This document shows positions 9,344 through 19,325 of a stretch of 57,524 nt of DNA, piece after piece. The translations under genes and the position numbers were made by a program. The notes beneath the pieces are model-generated. The model was not told where the DNA came from, searched no databases, and worked only from the letters and a program-made list of their open reading frames with translations. This stretch comes from Nitrosospira sp. Nl5. Lineage in GTDB: Bacteria; Pseudomonadota; Gammaproteobacteria; Burkholderiales; Nitrosomonadaceae. The stretch is taken from the NCBI RefSeq assembly GCF_900102495.1, contig NZ_FMVQ01000016.1, positions 1 through 57,524 on the forward strand, read 5' to 3'. How positions within the stretch are numbered: position 1 is the first letter of the stretch; each line of letters opens with the position of its first letter.

Positions 9344-9737
9344 TATGCAACCTTGAATCAATGCGTATGACCCCTTCTCTGCCACCGGTCAATGCTTTAT
9401 CCCCTGCCACCGCGAGGGACTCGTTGCGGTAGGTAAGCGCTCGCACCAGCATCGGCAAATTGACTCCAGCGAGACATTCCACCCTGCCCGGATTGACTAA
9501 CCGGCTGGCGATATTGCACGGGGTTGCCCCACAAATGTCGCTTAATACCAGTACGCCGTTACCGCAATCGAGTTGCCCGACCAATTCCAGCGCTTTCGGC
9601 ATAACAACATCGGGATCATCGTGAATGGAGATGCTCAGTTGCATCAAATGCTGCGATTTCGTCCCCATGACATGGTTGGCGCAATGAATAAGGCTGTCGC
9701 CCAGGTTGCCGTGAGAGATAATCAAAATTCCAATCAT
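9333..9737 (-). CDS. PTS EIIA component, mannose/fructose (ManX-like) family
   Basis: A 134-residue EIIA of the mannose family. The phosphorylated His9 is in IISHGNLGDSL, and the fold signature VLSDICGATPCNIA is present. In betaproteobacteria such a stand-alone EIIA commonly sits beside ptsH-ptsI and works without a permease. It overlaps ptsH by 11 bases and lies 30 bases after gshB, so all four genes are probably one transcript. Confidence 0.92.
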   Translation of the reverse strand: MIGILIISHGNLGDSLIHCANHVMGTKSQHLMQLSISIHDDPDVVMPKALELVGQLDCGNGVLVLSDICGATPCNIASRLVNPGRVECLAGVNLPMLVRALTYRNESLAVAGDKALTGGREGVIRIDSRLHNAI

Positions 9738-9767
9738 GTAATGCTCTGCTATTCAATAAATGGTGAA

Positions 9768-10712
9768 TTAAATATGCTTTTCCAGCGCATCCACCATCAT
9801 TCCAGCTACGTTGAAACCAGTCTGATCAGTGATTTCACGCATGCAGGTTGGACTGGTAACATTGATTTCGGTTAGATAGTCCCCAATCACGTCCAGTCCA
9901 ACCAACATTAAGCCATCGTTATATAGCGCGGGTCCCAATGCTTCCGCGATTTCACGGTCGCGCGTCGTTAACGGCTGTGCTACACCGGTACCTCCCGCCG
10001 TGAGATTGCCGCGCGATTCACCTGGCATCGGAATACGAGCCAGCGTGTAAGGTACCGCCTCGCCGGCTATCAGCAGAATACGTTTATCACCTTGACTGAT
10101 TTCGGGGATGTGGCGCTGAGCCATCACCGTGCGCGTTCCGTAATGCGTGAGAGTTTCCAGGATTACGCTGATATTGTGATCCGCGCTGTGAATGCGAAAA
10201 ACGCTGGCTCCGCCCATGCCGTCGAGCGGCTTCAGCACAATGTCGCCATGCTCGCCGAGAAAATTGCGAATCAGATATTCCTGCCTCGTCACCAGAGTAG
10301 GGGCGGTAAATTGTGGAAACTTCGCTATGGCGAGCTTCTCGTTATGATCCCGGATCCCTCGTGGGCTATTCATGACACGGGCACCCTGATTTTCCGCCAA
10401 TTCCAGCAGATAAGTACTATAAACATACTCCATGTCAAAGGGAGGGTCCTTCCGCATCAGCACGGCGTCAAATTCTTGCAGCGGCGTTTCCTCAGGTTCT
10501 TCTACTCGATACCAGGAATGCTCATCTGCCTGGCCGACTAACTCCAGCGTACGGGCGAATCCGACCGTTTTGCCACCTTTCCACGCCAAATCCCCTTGTT
10601 GCATGGTAAACAGCTGATGCCCGCGAGCAGCCGCTTCATGCATCATGGCAAAGCTCGAGTCCTTATACGTTTTAATCGAATCCAGCTGGTCGAGAATGAA
10701 GGCGAGTTTCAT
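9768..10712 (-). CDS. gshB: Glutathione synthetase
   Basis: A 314-residue ATP-grasp ligase that joins gamma-glutamylcysteine and glycine. Visible signatures are the N-terminal AFILDQLDSIKTYKDSSF, the ATP-grasp loop KPLDGMGGASVFRI, and the C-terminal EINVTSPTCMREI. It heads the gshB-EIIA-HPr-EI gene set. Thirteen bases upstream lies what appears to be the remnant of gshA, the preceding enzyme of the pathway, so an intact glutamate-cysteine ligase must be elsewhere. Confidence 0.95.
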   Translation of the reverse strand: MKLAFILDQLDSIKTYKDSSFAMMHEAAARGHQLFTMQQGDLAWKGGKTVGFARTLELVGQADEHSWYRVEEPEETPLQEFDAVLMRKDPPFDMEYVYSTYLLELAENQGARVMNSPRGIRDHNEKLAIAKFPQFTAPTLVTRQEYLIRNFLGEHGDIVLKPLDGMGGASVFRIHSADHNISVILETLTHYGTRTVMAQRHIPEISQGDKRILLIAGEAVPYTLARIPMPGESRGNLTAGGTGVAQPLTTRDREIAEALGPALYNDGLMLVGLDVIGDYLTEINVTSPTCMREITDQTGFNVAGMMVDALEKHI

Positions 10713-10725
10713 TTATGATTATCGA

Positions 10726-10998
10726 TCATCCCGAATCCCGCATGTCATAATCATCCCCTACAATGCAAAGCGACAGGAATTCGGCATCGAGTTTATTGAA
10801 GCAGTCGGGAAATAAATTTTGTATCTCCATAGATGCCAGCTTGAAGCCGCTGCTGCGAAAATCGGGGTAACGGTTAAATGGCACGTATTGCCGCCATCGG
10901 CCATACAACGCTCGATGGAACAATATGGCATCAACGGCGCATCTTTCCAGATCGAGAATCGGGCCACTCGGGCCAGTCGCAAGACGAGGCACTGGCAT
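10726..10998 (-). pseudogene. gshA: Truncated glutamate-cysteine ligase (gshA) N-terminal remnant
   Basis: A 90-codon frame on the same strand as gshB, starting MPVPRLATGPSGPILDLE. It contains YPDFRSSGFKLASMEIQN and LFPDCFNKLDAEFLSLC, which match, from memory, the N-terminus of the proteobacterial GshA type whose gene usually precedes gshB (SVDLRNAGFKLAPVDTNLFP, GFNNL, PLC). The family protein runs to roughly 430 residues; here homology stops at about residue 80, followed by a few unrelated residues and a stop 13 bases before gshB. Substitutions at conserved positions suggest decay. I infer an internal deletion; a short translated peptide is possible but would lack the active site. Confidence 0.6.
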
Positions 10999-11210
10999 GG
11001 AATAAAGATAACGTTTGAGGATAACCACATTGTACATCACGTACTGCCGTAGTCCGTGAATATTGAAATCGTTTATCGGTCAGCCTAATCCGGCGGTTGG
11101 GGCAAGGTTGAGTATGCAGTTGAGGTACAGGACAAGGCGTAACAATGCCGAATGCGACCGCTCAGGCCGATAAGCTTGAAAATGTTAACCGCTGGGTTCA
11201 GGTTGAGAAA

Positions 11211-12788
11211 TTAGCGTAGTTCACCCAAGGTATATAACTCCGGATTGAAGGAGGTTTTGTATTTTTGTGGAAGCTCGTCCATTGCAGCGCTGGCTTCCTC
11301 GCGGCTGGGATAAACTCCATATGTCACCCTGAATTTGGCTTTGCCCTCGGTATCCACCGCGTGTACATAAAGGTCAGATAAATTGATTAAACTTTGAGCA
11401 CGACCCAGAAATCGTTCCATACGGTCGGGCTGGATATTTTCTGTGGCGAATAGTTGAATACTGTAATAACTATTGTCCAGCTTGACCATAACTTTTTTGG
11501 TTGCGTCAACTCGCTGCTCCAGCAAGCCATGCCCCGCCAGCTTCACCCCGCCGATATCCAGGCCGGCAGCACGCTGCGATCCGGCCGCGTCAGCTAATCC
11601 CCCCTGGGCGGAAGTGATCGTTCCTACCCCGGCCCCGGTGGATACAGGGGGAACCTCGGGTATGGCTGCCAAGGAGGCCGGGGGCGCGGGAGGCACCTTG
11701 CTTTTCGGCGGGGCTGCTGAAATTGGGGGAGGGACGCTGGGAACAGCCCTTTCGGTCACCGCGGGGTAGTTGGGGGACGAGACTGGTATTGACGTTATCA
11801 CTTCACCGGGGACCGAAGCAACGGTAGGGGTAACATGTGTTGACTCTGGGCGCAGGGCCTGCCACCCTAGAACCCCCAGGACAATGACCGCCAGCACCGC
11901 GCTTGCACCGGCTCCCCAGTGATTCAGCAAATGGGACCAGCCACGCAAATCAGGCCGGCGCTTGATCCCCGAGTCTTTAATGGCCATCTCGACGTGCTGG
12001 GCTTCTACGTTGCGCGTATGGGCACTGAACGCTGCCAGCAGAGATTTATCGGCAAGATTGTTTATCTGCTGCGCGAGCCCGCCGGAAGCCATGGTGATTA
12101 AACTTACCGCTTCAGGAGTAAAAATGTCCGGGCCGCGGTATCCCGCCGCGCGCATGCGGAATATCAAGTAATCCTTTACCGCTTTAGCGTTGAACGGTTG
12201 GGTGGCGAAGTGATGGGTGATGCGATTCCTGAATTGACGCAGTTGCGGCAAAGCCAGCGTATTTTTCAATTCAGCCTGGCCAAACAAGACAATTTGCAGA
12301 GATTTTTGGCGGGACGACTCTAACTCGTACAGCAGCCGCAACGCTTCCAAAGTCTCCGCCGGCAGGGTGTGGGCGTCATCCAGTAACAATACGATTTGCT
12401 TGCCGCTGGCGTATTGCTCGATCAGCGCATTCTGCAGTTCCGATATTGCAGCGGTGGGGGGCACTGCGGCGGTACAGTTTTCACTCAGCTTGAATTTTAA
12501 TGTGTCGGCAATGCAATGGAAAAGCTCTTCTTGCGACAAATTTGGCTTGCCAAGATAAATTGTTTTTATAGTGGCAGGCAACCGTCTCATCAACAACTGG
12601 CACAGCGTCGTTTTGCCGCTGCCGTTTTTCCCCGTGACCTTGATGATGCCCTCGATACCCTCGCCATGCGTAAGCATGTAAATGAGCGCGTCCAGCGTCA
12701 CGCCCCGGCTGGCTCCATCATAAAAACAATGCGTGACCGGAATAGGAGCAAATGGCTGTTCAGAAAGCCCAAAGTGGCTAAGATACAT
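11211..12788 (-). CDS. ExeA/MshM-like AAA ATPase with C-terminal SPOR domain
   Basis: A 525-residue protein. The N-terminus (MYLSHFGLSEQPFAPIP) and Walker A GKNGSGKT (53-60) followed by Walker B VLLLDDAHTLP (about 131-141) are those of ExeA/GspA secretion ATPases. A single membrane helix lies near residues 293-313, then a Pro/Ala-rich linker (about 325-400) and a C-terminal SPOR-type domain (about 445-520, YSIQLFATEN...). ExeA proteins bind peptidoglycan to help assemble outer-membrane secretins; the SPOR domain would do the same here. No ExeB or secretin gene is adjacent, so the partner system is unknown. Confidence 0.82.
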   Translation of the reverse strand: MYLSHFGLSEQPFAPIPVTHCFYDGASRGVTLDALIYMLTHGEGIEGIIKVTGKNGSGKTTLCQLLMRRLPATIKTIYLGKPNLSQEELFHCIADTLKFKLSENCTAAVPPTAAISELQNALIEQYASGKQIVLLLDDAHTLPAETLEALRLLYELESSRQKSLQIVLFGQAELKNTLALPQLRQFRNRITHHFATQPFNAKAVKDYLIFRMRAAGYRGPDIFTPEAVSLITMASGGLAQQINNLADKSLLAAFSAHTRNVEAQHVEMAIKDSGIKRRPDLRGWSHLLNHWGAGASAVLAVIVLGVLGWQALRPESTHVTPTVASVPGEVITSIPVSSPNYPAVTERAVPSVPPPISAAPPKSKVPPAPPASLAAIPEVPPVSTGAGVGTITSAQGGLADAAGSQRAAGLDIGGVKLAGHGLLEQRVDATKKVMVKLDNSYYSIQLFATENIQPDRMERFLGRAQSLINLSDLYVHAVDTEGKAKFRVTYGVYPSREEASAAMDELPQKYKTSFNPELYTLGELR

Positions 12789-12978
12789 TATTACCTCATG
12801 CGTTTAGAAGTGCGCCCATGCGTTTGCAAACGGCGTGTAAATAATGGAATTTATAGCGGCACGTACGGGTGGTCAGTATAATCATCTTAATCGCGGGAAA
12901 AGCGGTTTTAACATACTATTTGCCTTGTCTTGATCCCGGTTGCTGGAGTATAGTTCGAGTCTGCCATTATATTATCCA

Positions 12979-13175
12979 AGCGGAAGAGCGCGCCGGTTTC
13001 ATCGTCGCCGCCGAAGGCGCAACCCCCCGGAATCGCTCAGGCGTAGATCAGGTTGATCTGATCCTTGAGAACCGCTTGTGACAGGCAATCTGGAGAGCGC
13101 CAACATCGAGTTTGGCCACCGAAGGGGCACGCGGGACAGACATTCCGTAATCTCTCAGGTAAAAGGACAGAGGGG
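12979..13175 (+). promoter_or_regulatory. Tandem glycine riboswitch
   Basis: Two consecutive glycine aptamers precede gcvT. Aptamer 1 (about 12979-13078) has GGAAGAGCGC, GCCGAAGGCGCAA and AATCGCTCAGGC; its closing part carries an extra hairpin (GATCAG/CTGATC, 13046-13063). Aptamer 2 (about 13087-13175) has TGGAGAGCGCC, CACCGAAGGGGC and AATCTCTCAGGTAAAAGGAC, ending AGAGGGG. Known glycine riboswitches turn on glycine-cleavage genes when glycine binds. The terminator directly after aptamer 2 is the probable expression platform. Confidence 0.93.
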
Positions 13176-13205
13176 TGAAGTCATGGACGTGACTTCGCCT
13201 TTTTT
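13174..13205 (+). terminator. Riboswitch-controlled terminator before gcvT
   Basis: The stem GG(T)GAAGTCA / TGACTTC(G)CC with loop TGGACG is followed by TTTTTT. It begins within the last bases of aptamer 2, so glycine binding can compete with its formation. It lies 19 bases before the chosen gcvT start. Confidence 0.88.
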
Positions 13206-13224
13206 ATTTTTGGGACGCTCACCT

Positions 13225-14313
13225 GTGAAAACGACCTCGCTTAATCAAACTCACCGCGACATGAATGCCAAGATGGTCGATTTTGGTGGCTGGGACATGC
13301 CTTTGCATTATGGTTCCCAGCTTGACGAACATCACCAGGTACGTAGTGATGCGGGCATGTTCGACGTATCGCATATGTTGGCCGTGGATATCAAGGGGGA
13401 AGTGGCGCGTGCTTTTTTTCGGCGCCTCATCGCCAATAATGTGGACAAGCTGACCCAGCCCGGCAAAGCCCTTTATACTTGTATGCTCAACCCCCGGGGC
13501 GGGGTGATCGATGATCTCATCATTTATTTTCTGACTGAATCGCATTTCCGCATGGTCGTGAATGCGGGTACTGCTGACAAAGACATGGCGTGGATGCTGG
13601 CGCAACGCGACCAGCTCGCACCTGGGCTGGAGATCGTCCCCCGCCGTGATCTAGCCATGATCGCGGTGCAGGGGCCTAATGGTCGCGCCAAGGTTTGGCA
13701 GGTTATTGCCGGGGCTCAGGCTGCAACTGAGAACCTGAAGCTGTTCCAGGCGGTAACGTATGATAAATATTTTATTGCCCGTACCGGTTACACTGGAGAG
13801 GACGGCTTTGAAATCATGCTGCCGGCGAACGATGCCGCAGGTTTCTGGCACGCGCTTCATGCCGCAGGGGTGGCGCCTGCGGGACTCGGGGCGCGTGACA
13901 CATTACGGCTCGAGGCTGGAATGAATCTTTACGGACAGGACATGGATGAAACCACCAGTCCGTTAGAGTCCGGGTTGACCTGGACGGTTGATCTGAAAAG
14001 TGATCGCGACTTTATCGGTAAGCAGGCACTGCTGGAAATGCCTGTGAAACAGCAATTAATTGGTTTGATTTTACTCGAGCGGGGCGTCCTGCGCAGCCAT
14101 CAGAAAGTTGCTACGCGGTACGATGGCGATGAAGGCACCGGCGAAATCACCAGTGGTGGATTTTCTCCCACGCTCAATCAATCCATTGCGCTGGCACGCC
14201 TGCCACTAAGCGTATCCCCTGGAGATGAAGTGCAGGTATCGGTACGGGACAAGATGCTGCGAGCGAAAGCGGTAAAATATCCGTTCGTGCGAAATGGCAA
14301 AAGTCTGGTTTGA
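13225..14313 (+). CDS. gcvT: Glycine cleavage system T protein (aminomethyltransferase)
   Basis: A 362-residue T protein that transfers the methylene group from the H-protein aminomethyl-lipoate to tetrahydrofolate and releases ammonia. The family N-terminus [29 protein letters not shown] starts right after GTG 13225; the open frame extends upstream through the riboswitch and terminator but that part is not coding. The conserved [20 protein letters not shown] is present. First gene of gcvT-gcvH-gcvPA-tpx-gcvPB. Confidence 0.95.
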   Translation: MKTTSLNQTHRDMNAKMVDFGGWDMPLHYGSQLDEHHQVRSDAGMFDVSHMLAVDIKGEVARAFFRRLIANNVDKLTQPGKALYTCMLNPRGGVIDDLIIYFLTESHFRMVVNAGTADKDMAWMLAQRDQLAPGLEIVPRRDLAMIAVQGPNGRAKVWQVIAGAQAATENLKLFQAVTYDKYFIARTGYTGEDGFEIMLPANDAAGFWHALHAAGVAPAGLGARDTLRLEAGMNLYGQDMDETTSPLESGLTWTVDLKSDRDFIGKQALLEMPVKQQLIGLILLERGVLRSHQKVATRYDGDEGTGEITSGGFSPTLNQSIALARLPLSVSPGDEVQVSVRDKMLRAKAVKYPFVRNGKSLV

Positions 14314-14356
14314 TTTGGACAGCGGCACAAGTGTCATTTAATTCTGGAGCAAAAAC

Positions 14357-14746
14357 ATGAGTATTCCAAATAATTTAAAATATACCAAATCGCACGAATG
14401 GGTAAGGCTTGAAGACGATGGCATCGTGACGGTCGGTATTACCCCGCATGCACAAGAGTTACTGGGAGATATGGTGTTCGTGGAAACGCCGGATATAGGG
14501 CGCAAACTCGACCAGGGAGAAGAATGCGCCGTCGTGGAATCGGTCAAGGCGGCAGCCGACGTGTACGCACCTATTTCGGGAGAGGTAACAGCAGCCAACC
14601 CCGACCTGGAAACGGCCCCGGAAAAAATTAATCAGGATGCCTATGCAGCATGGCTTTTCAAACTAAGGCCGGTAAATGTCGCCGATCTGAACAATCTGCT
14701 GGATGCAGCAGGTTACCAGAAACTACTCGAAAGCGAGGAAGATTAA
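14357..14746 (+). CDS. gcvH: Glycine cleavage system H protein
   Basis: A 129-residue lipoyl carrier. Lys64 in [12 protein letters not shown] is the lipoylated residue, and the flanking [12 protein letters not shown] is typical. It shuttles the aminomethyl group between the P and T proteins and the dihydrolipoyl dehydrogenase. It lies 43 bases after gcvT in the riboswitch-controlled operon. No gcvL/lpd is in the window. Confidence 0.97.
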   Translation: MSIPNNLKYTKSHEWVRLEDDGIVTVGITPHAQELLGDMVFVETPDIGRKLDQGEECAVVESVKAAADVYAPISGEVTAANPDLETAPEKINQDAYAAWLFKLRPVNVADLNNLLDAAGYQKLLESEED

Positions 14747-14850
14747 TCAAGCCGTGAGCCGTCGAAAATGAAATACGGATAATATTCTCAGACTTTACGT
14801 TTTCACTCCCTACGTTTCATTTTTCATGACAATGACCTACGGAACAAATC

Positions 14851-16254
14851 ATGCCGTTCATTCCTCATACTGAAGAAGATATACGCGCCATGCTTGAAAG
14901 CATTGGCGCAAACACGATTGATGATCTGTTCGATGAAATCCCTGCCGCCCTGAAAACCGGCACCTTGAAAGGTGTTCCGCCCGGCTTGAACGAAATGGAA
15001 ATTTCACGCCTGATGCTGGAAAGGTCCGAGGCGGACGGTCGTTATTTCAATTTTATCGGCGCTGGTGCATACGAGCATCATATCCCGGCCGCAGTATGGC
15101 AGATTACTACGCGTGGCGAGTTCTATTCCTCGTACACGCCCTATCAGGCGGAAGCGAGCCAGGGCTCCTTGCAACTGCTCTACGAATATCAGACCATGAT
15201 GGCGTCGCTGACCGGGATGGATGTTTCCAATGCCAGCATGTACGACGGCGCGTCTGCGCTGGCTGAAGCGGCATTAATGGCCGTGCGTTCGCATAAGTCC
15301 TCCCGCCGTATCCTGATGCCGGCCACGATCCATCCTGTTTATCGCAGTGTAGTGCGGACCATTGTTAAAAACCAGGGGATTGAGGTCATCGAGCTACCCT
15401 ATTGCAGGCAGTCTGGCCAGACGCTGCCTGAGTCTCTGGATGAGTTCGGCCAGGAGGAATTTGCGGCGCTGGTCATTCCCCAGCCTAATTTCTTCGGCGT
15501 GCTTGAACAGGTCGATGCCCTTACCGATTGGGCGCATAGCAAGAACGCACTGGCAATTGGCGTCGTTAACCCCATGGCGCTGGCGATGCTCACCCCTCCC
15601 GGCGAATGGGGCGGCAAGGGAGCGGATATAGCGGTAGGGGAAGGTCAGCCATTGGGAATTCCGCTCTCAAGCGGCGGGCCTTATTTCGGTTTTATGGCCT
15701 GCAAGCAGGCGCTGGTGCGCCAAATGCCGGGACGTATTATTGGTCGCACAACCGACCAGGACGGCAAGCCTGGTTTTGTCCTCACGCTTCAAGCGCGTGA
15801 ACAACATATCCGGCGTTCCAAAGCCACCTCGAACATCTGCACTAACCAGGGGCTGATGGTCACTGCCGCCACCATTTACATGGCCCTTACTGGACCGGAC
15901 GGACTGCGACGGATCGCCGTCCAGTCGCATGCCAACATTCTGGCTCTGCTGGAAAAACTGGAGCCCCTGAAAGGAGTAAAAAGAATTTTCAGTGGACCAG
16001 TGTTTCACGAAGCGGCCGTTGCACTGCCCGCACCGGTTGACGACGTATTGCGCATGCTTAAAGGCAAGCAGATATTGGGTGGCCTGAATTTGAAGGAATA
16101 TTATCCAGAGCTTGGCAATACGGTGTTGATATGCGCAACCGAAACCAAAACAGCCGCGGACCTGGGGAATTATGCCAATCACTTAGGCCAGGCACTTGAT
16201 AATATAAGCTCCGTTAATTCTCGCGCAACCTCAGCTACATCACTCTCAACTTAA
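14851..16254 (+). CDS. gcvPA: Glycine dehydrogenase (decarboxylating) subunit 1
   Basis: The 467-residue alpha subunit of the split P protein, which decarboxylates glycine with PLP. The N-terminal [19 protein letters not shown] and [15 protein letters not shown], the [14 protein letters not shown] block, and [14 protein letters not shown] identify it. This half lacks the PLP lysine, which is in gcvPB, so the two proteins must act together. The two subunit genes are not contiguous here: tpx is inserted between them. Confidence 0.95.
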   Translation: MPFIPHTEEDIRAMLESIGANTIDDLFDEIPAALKTGTLKGVPPGLNEMEISRLMLERSEADGRYFNFIGAGAYEHHIPAAVWQITTRGEFYSSYTPYQAEASQGSLQLLYEYQTMMASLTGMDVSNASMYDGASALAEAALMAVRSHKSSRRILMPATIHPVYRSVVRTIVKNQGIEVIELPYCRQSGQTLPESLDEFGQEEFAALVIPQPNFFGVLEQVDALTDWAHSKNALAIGVVNPMALAMLTPPGEWGGKGADIAVGEGQPLGIPLSSGGPYFGFMACKQALVRQMPGRIIGRTTDQDGKPGFVLTLQAREQHIRRSKATSNICTNQGLMVTAATIYMALTGPDGLRRIAVQSHANILALLEKLEPLKGVKRIFSGPVFHEAAVALPAPVDDVLRMLKGKQILGGLNLKEYYPELGNTVLICATETKTAADLGNYANHLGQALDNISSVNSRATSATSLST

Positions 16255-16265
16255 GGAGAATAGTC

Positions 16266-16760
16266 ATGGTTACTCTTGCAGGCAATCCCATCAAAATTGA
16301 AGGCAGCTTTCCAAAGGTAGGCGACAAGGCGCCGGCGTTCTCGCTGGTGAATAAGGACTTGAAGGATGTAACGCTGGCCGATTTTGCCGGCAAGAAGAAA
16401 GTACTGAACATCGTTCCCAGTTTGGATACCCCGGTCTGTGCCGTCTCTACTCGCAAATTCAACGAAAAAGCCAGCAACATGGACAATACCGTAGTATTGA
16501 TAATCGCCGCTGACTTACCTTTTGCAATGAGTCGCTTCTGCGACATCGAAGCGTTGGATAAGGTGGTGGTATTGTCCACCATGCGAGGATCCGGGTTCAT
16601 GAAAGATTACGGTGTTGCCATTACCGATGGCCCACTGGCCGGTATCACCGCCCGTGCCGTTGTGGTACTGGATGAAGACGACAAAGTGATCCACGCTGAA
16701 TTGGTGCCCGAAATAAAGGACGAACCCAACTACGATGCAGCTTTGGCTGTACTAAAATAG
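16266..16760 (+). CDS. tpx: Thiol peroxidase (atypical 2-Cys peroxiredoxin Tpx)
   Basis: A 164-residue peroxiredoxin that reduces hydroperoxides using thioredoxin. The peroxidatic Cys58 lies in [16 protein letters not shown] and the resolving Cys92 in [10 protein letters not shown], as in Tpx. AAGGAG sits just before the start, 11 bases after the gcvPA stop, so it is in the glycine-cleavage transcript. Its position between the two gcvP subunit genes is unusual and may couple peroxide defence to glycine cleavage, or may simply be an insertion. Confidence 0.95.
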   Translation: MVTLAGNPIKIEGSFPKVGDKAPAFSLVNKDLKDVTLADFAGKKKVLNIVPSLDTPVCAVSTRKFNEKASNMDNTVVLIIAADLPFAMSRFCDIEALDKVVVLSTMRGSGFMKDYGVAITDGPLAGITARAVVVLDEDDKVIHAELVPEIKDEPNYDAALAVLK

Positions 16761-16875
16761 CCCCCCATACTTCTTGATGCAACGGATATCGTGAAGGCAT
16801 GTGCAAGCGGGCGCTGGCAAATTTGCATTTTAAAGACCCTTAATAACACTCACCGCAAAGGCTCGGATTCCATCA

Positions 16876-18324
16876 ATGTTGATATTTGAACACTCCCGCC
16901 CCGGGCGGCGCAATTACTCTCAATCCCCGGCAACAGCCGCGGAAACGGGAAATATTCCCCAGAATCTGCTGCGAAAAAGGCCGCCGCTGCTGCCGGAAGT
17001 ATCTGAAATGGATGCGGTGCGTCATTACACAAGATTGTCGCAAAAGAATTTTTCGATAGATACCCAGTTCTATCCACTTGGCTCCTGCACGATGAAATAC
17101 AACCCGCGGGCATGCAACTCGCTGGCCATGCTGCCGCCATTTCTTGCGCGGCACCCACGGGCGCCGGAAAGCACCGGTCAGGGTTTTCTTGCATGCATGT
17201 ATGAACTGCAAGAAATATTGAAGGATGTAACCGGAATGGCGGGCGTCAGCCTCACACCAATGGCCGGCGCGCAAGGCGAGCTGATCGGCATAGCGATGAT
17301 ACGCGCCTATCATGAATCGCGCGGGGATGCCGCTCGTACCGAAATTATTGTACCCGACGCTGCTCACGGCACCAACCCCGCCACAGCGGTAATGTGCGGC
17401 TACAAAGTGGTGGAAATATCCACCGACAAGGAAGGCGATGTGGATATGGAGGCGCTGAAAGCGGCGGTTGGTCCGCAAACCGCGGGATTGATGCTGACCA
17501 ATCCTTCCACGCTTGGTGTATTTGAGAAGAACGTCGCCGAAATGAGCAGGGTTGTCCATCAGGCGGGGGGGCTGCTGTATTACGACGGCGCAAATCTGAA
17601 CGCGATACTGGGCAAGGTAAAACCGGGCGATATGGGTTTTGACGTCATTCATATCAACCTGCACAAAACTTTCTCCACTCCCCATGGCGGCGGAGGACCA
17701 GGTTCAGCCCCAGTAGGTGTCGGTAAACGTTTGTTGCCGTTCATGCCCGTACCGGTGGTGGCATTTGAAAAAGGCGCATATCGCTGGCTGGCGGAAAAGG
17801 ACATCCCCCAATCCATTGGCAGGCTTTCGGCACATATGGGCAATGCAGGCGTACTGCTGCGGGCTTATGTATATGTACGCCTGCTAGGAGAGGAAGGAAT
17901 GCATCGCGTTGCCGAGTTCGCCACGCTTAATGCCAATTATTTGATGGCGGAATTGAGCAAGGCGGGTTTTGAAATCGCCTACCCCACCCGCCGTGCCAGC
18001 CACGAGTTTATTGTCACGCTGAAAGACCTTAAGGAGAAAACGGGCGTAACCGCAATGAACGTGGCAAAGCGGTTGCTGGACAAGGGCTACCATGCCCCCA
18101 CCACCTATTTTCCGCTATTGGTGCCAGAATGCCTGCTGATCGAACCCGCGGAGACCGAATCAAAGGAAACGCTTGATGCATTTGTCGCGTCCATGAAAGA
18201 AATCCTGGAAGAAGCTCACACCCAACCGGAAATGGTAAAAGGTGCTCCTCATACCACTCCAGTGCGCAGGCTCGACGATGTAAAAGCGGCTCGGGAACTG
18301 GATCTGGTTTGGAAGCAGACTTGA
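16876..18324 (+). CDS. gcvPB: Glycine dehydrogenase (decarboxylating) subunit 2
   Basis: The 482-residue beta subunit of the split P protein. Lys264 in [16 protein letters not shown] binds PLP. The N-terminus [12 protein letters not shown] is the family standard and fixes the start. [16 protein letters not shown] and the [14 protein letters not shown] block are also typical. It forms the heteromer with GcvPA from the same operon; 115 bases separate it from tpx, enough for an internal promoter, though I see no clear one. Confidence 0.96.
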   Translation: MLIFEHSRPGRRNYSQSPATAAETGNIPQNLLRKRPPLLPEVSEMDAVRHYTRLSQKNFSIDTQFYPLGSCTMKYNPRACNSLAMLPPFLARHPRAPESTGQGFLACMYELQEILKDVTGMAGVSLTPMAGAQGELIGIAMIRAYHESRGDAARTEIIVPDAAHGTNPATAVMCGYKVVEISTDKEGDVDMEALKAAVGPQTAGLMLTNPSTLGVFEKNVAEMSRVVHQAGGLLYYDGANLNAILGKVKPGDMGFDVIHINLHKTFSTPHGGGGPGSAPVGVGKRLLPFMPVPVVAFEKGAYRWLAEKDIPQSIGRLSAHMGNAGVLLRAYVYVRLLGEEGMHRVAEFATLNANYLMAELSKAGFEIAYPTRRASHEFIVTLKDLKEKTGVTAMNVAKRLLDKGYHAPTTYFPLLVPECLLIEPAETESKETLDAFVASMKEILEEAHTQPEMVKGAPHTTPVRRLDDVKAARELDLVWKQT

Positions 18325-18375
18325 AAATCAATTTGATTTAACCTCATACAAAGTAGCCCCCATCCCATCAGCCAG

Positions 18376-19314
18376 ATGCACACACTCATTTGCGGTTCCA
18401 TTGCGTACGACACCATTATGGTGTTTAACGACCATTTCAAGAATCACATCCTGCCGGAAAAGATTCATATTTTGAATGTCGCTTTTCTGGTGCCGGATAT
18501 GCGCCGGGAGTTCGGTGGCTGCGCCGGCAATATCGCCTACAATCTGCAAATGATAGGCGGCAACCCGCTTATAATGGCTACAGTAGGTGACGACTACCAG
18601 CCATATGCGATTCGATTGAAGGGGCTGGACCTGATGCAAACGCATATACGGCATGTACGTGACACCTTCACTGCGCAAGCGTTCATCACCACCGATCTGG
18701 CGGATAACCAGATCACCGCTTTTCATCCTGGTGCGATGAACTTCTCGCATGAAAATCATGTGGCCGATGCGAAAGAGGTGAGCCTTGGCATTATCGCTCC
18801 GGATGGGCGCGATGGTATGGTGCAGCATGCGGACGAATTCCATGAGGCAGGGATCCCCTTCATGTTCGATCCTGGCCAAGGACTGCCTATGTTCAATGGC
18901 GAAGAGCTGCTGGATATTATCCATAAGGCCGATTACGTCGCTGTCAACGATTACGAGGGCCAGTTGCTGCAGGAGCGCACCGGACGTACGCTGGAAGCGC
19001 TGGCAAAACTTGTGAAGGGGTTGATTGTCACAAAAGGCTCACTGGGCTCGGTAATTTACGCCGACGGTCAACAGATCGAAATTCCGAGCGTTAAGGTAGA
19101 TAAGCTGATCGATCCGACCGGGTGCGGCGATGCGTATCGCGCTGGGTTGCTTTACGGGATCAGCAACGAAATGGACTGGCAGAGCACCGGTCAGCTTGGT
19201 TCGCTGATGGGGGCACTGAAAATCGCGCAGCGGGGCGGGCAGAATCACAGTGTCAGCCAGGCCGAAATTGATCAACGGTATTTTGAAGTTTTCGGCAATC
19301 GCATTCTTCTATAA
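18376..19314 (+). CDS. PfkB-family carbohydrate/nucleoside kinase
   Basis: A 312-residue ribokinase-fold kinase. The N-terminal GSIAYDTIMVF, the substrate-side GGCAGNIAYNLQMIGG, and the C-terminal anion-hole/catalytic motif DPTGCGDAYRAG are visible; the catalytic Asp is in GCGD, where Cys replaces the common Ala. Betaproteobacterial members with this GCGD form are usually annotated adenosine kinase-like. The gene follows gcvPB by 51 bases and precedes a lipoprotein by 11. The substrate cannot be assigned from sequence alone. Confidence 0.82.
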   Translation: MHTLICGSIAYDTIMVFNDHFKNHILPEKIHILNVAFLVPDMRREFGGCAGNIAYNLQMIGGNPLIMATVGDDYQPYAIRLKGLDLMQTHIRHVRDTFTAQAFITTDLADNQITAFHPGAMNFSHENHVADAKEVSLGIIAPDGRDGMVQHADEFHEAGIPFMFDPGQGLPMFNGEELLDIIHKADYVAVNDYEGQLLQERTGRTLEALAKLVKGLIVTKGSLGSVIYADGQQIEIPSVKVDKLIDPTGCGDAYRAGLLYGISNEMDWQSTGQLGSLMGALKIAQRGGQNHSVSQAEIDQRYFEVFGNRILL

Positions 19315-19325
19315 CGAGGGACGCA

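Noticed and set aside
10819-11052. Plus-strand frame over the gshA remnant
   Set aside because: The minus-strand frame has clear GshA-like blocks and sits in line with gshB; this one is a shadow.
13078-13224. Upstream extension of gcvT
   Set aside because: It would translate the second riboswitch aptamer and terminator; the family N-terminus starts at 13225.
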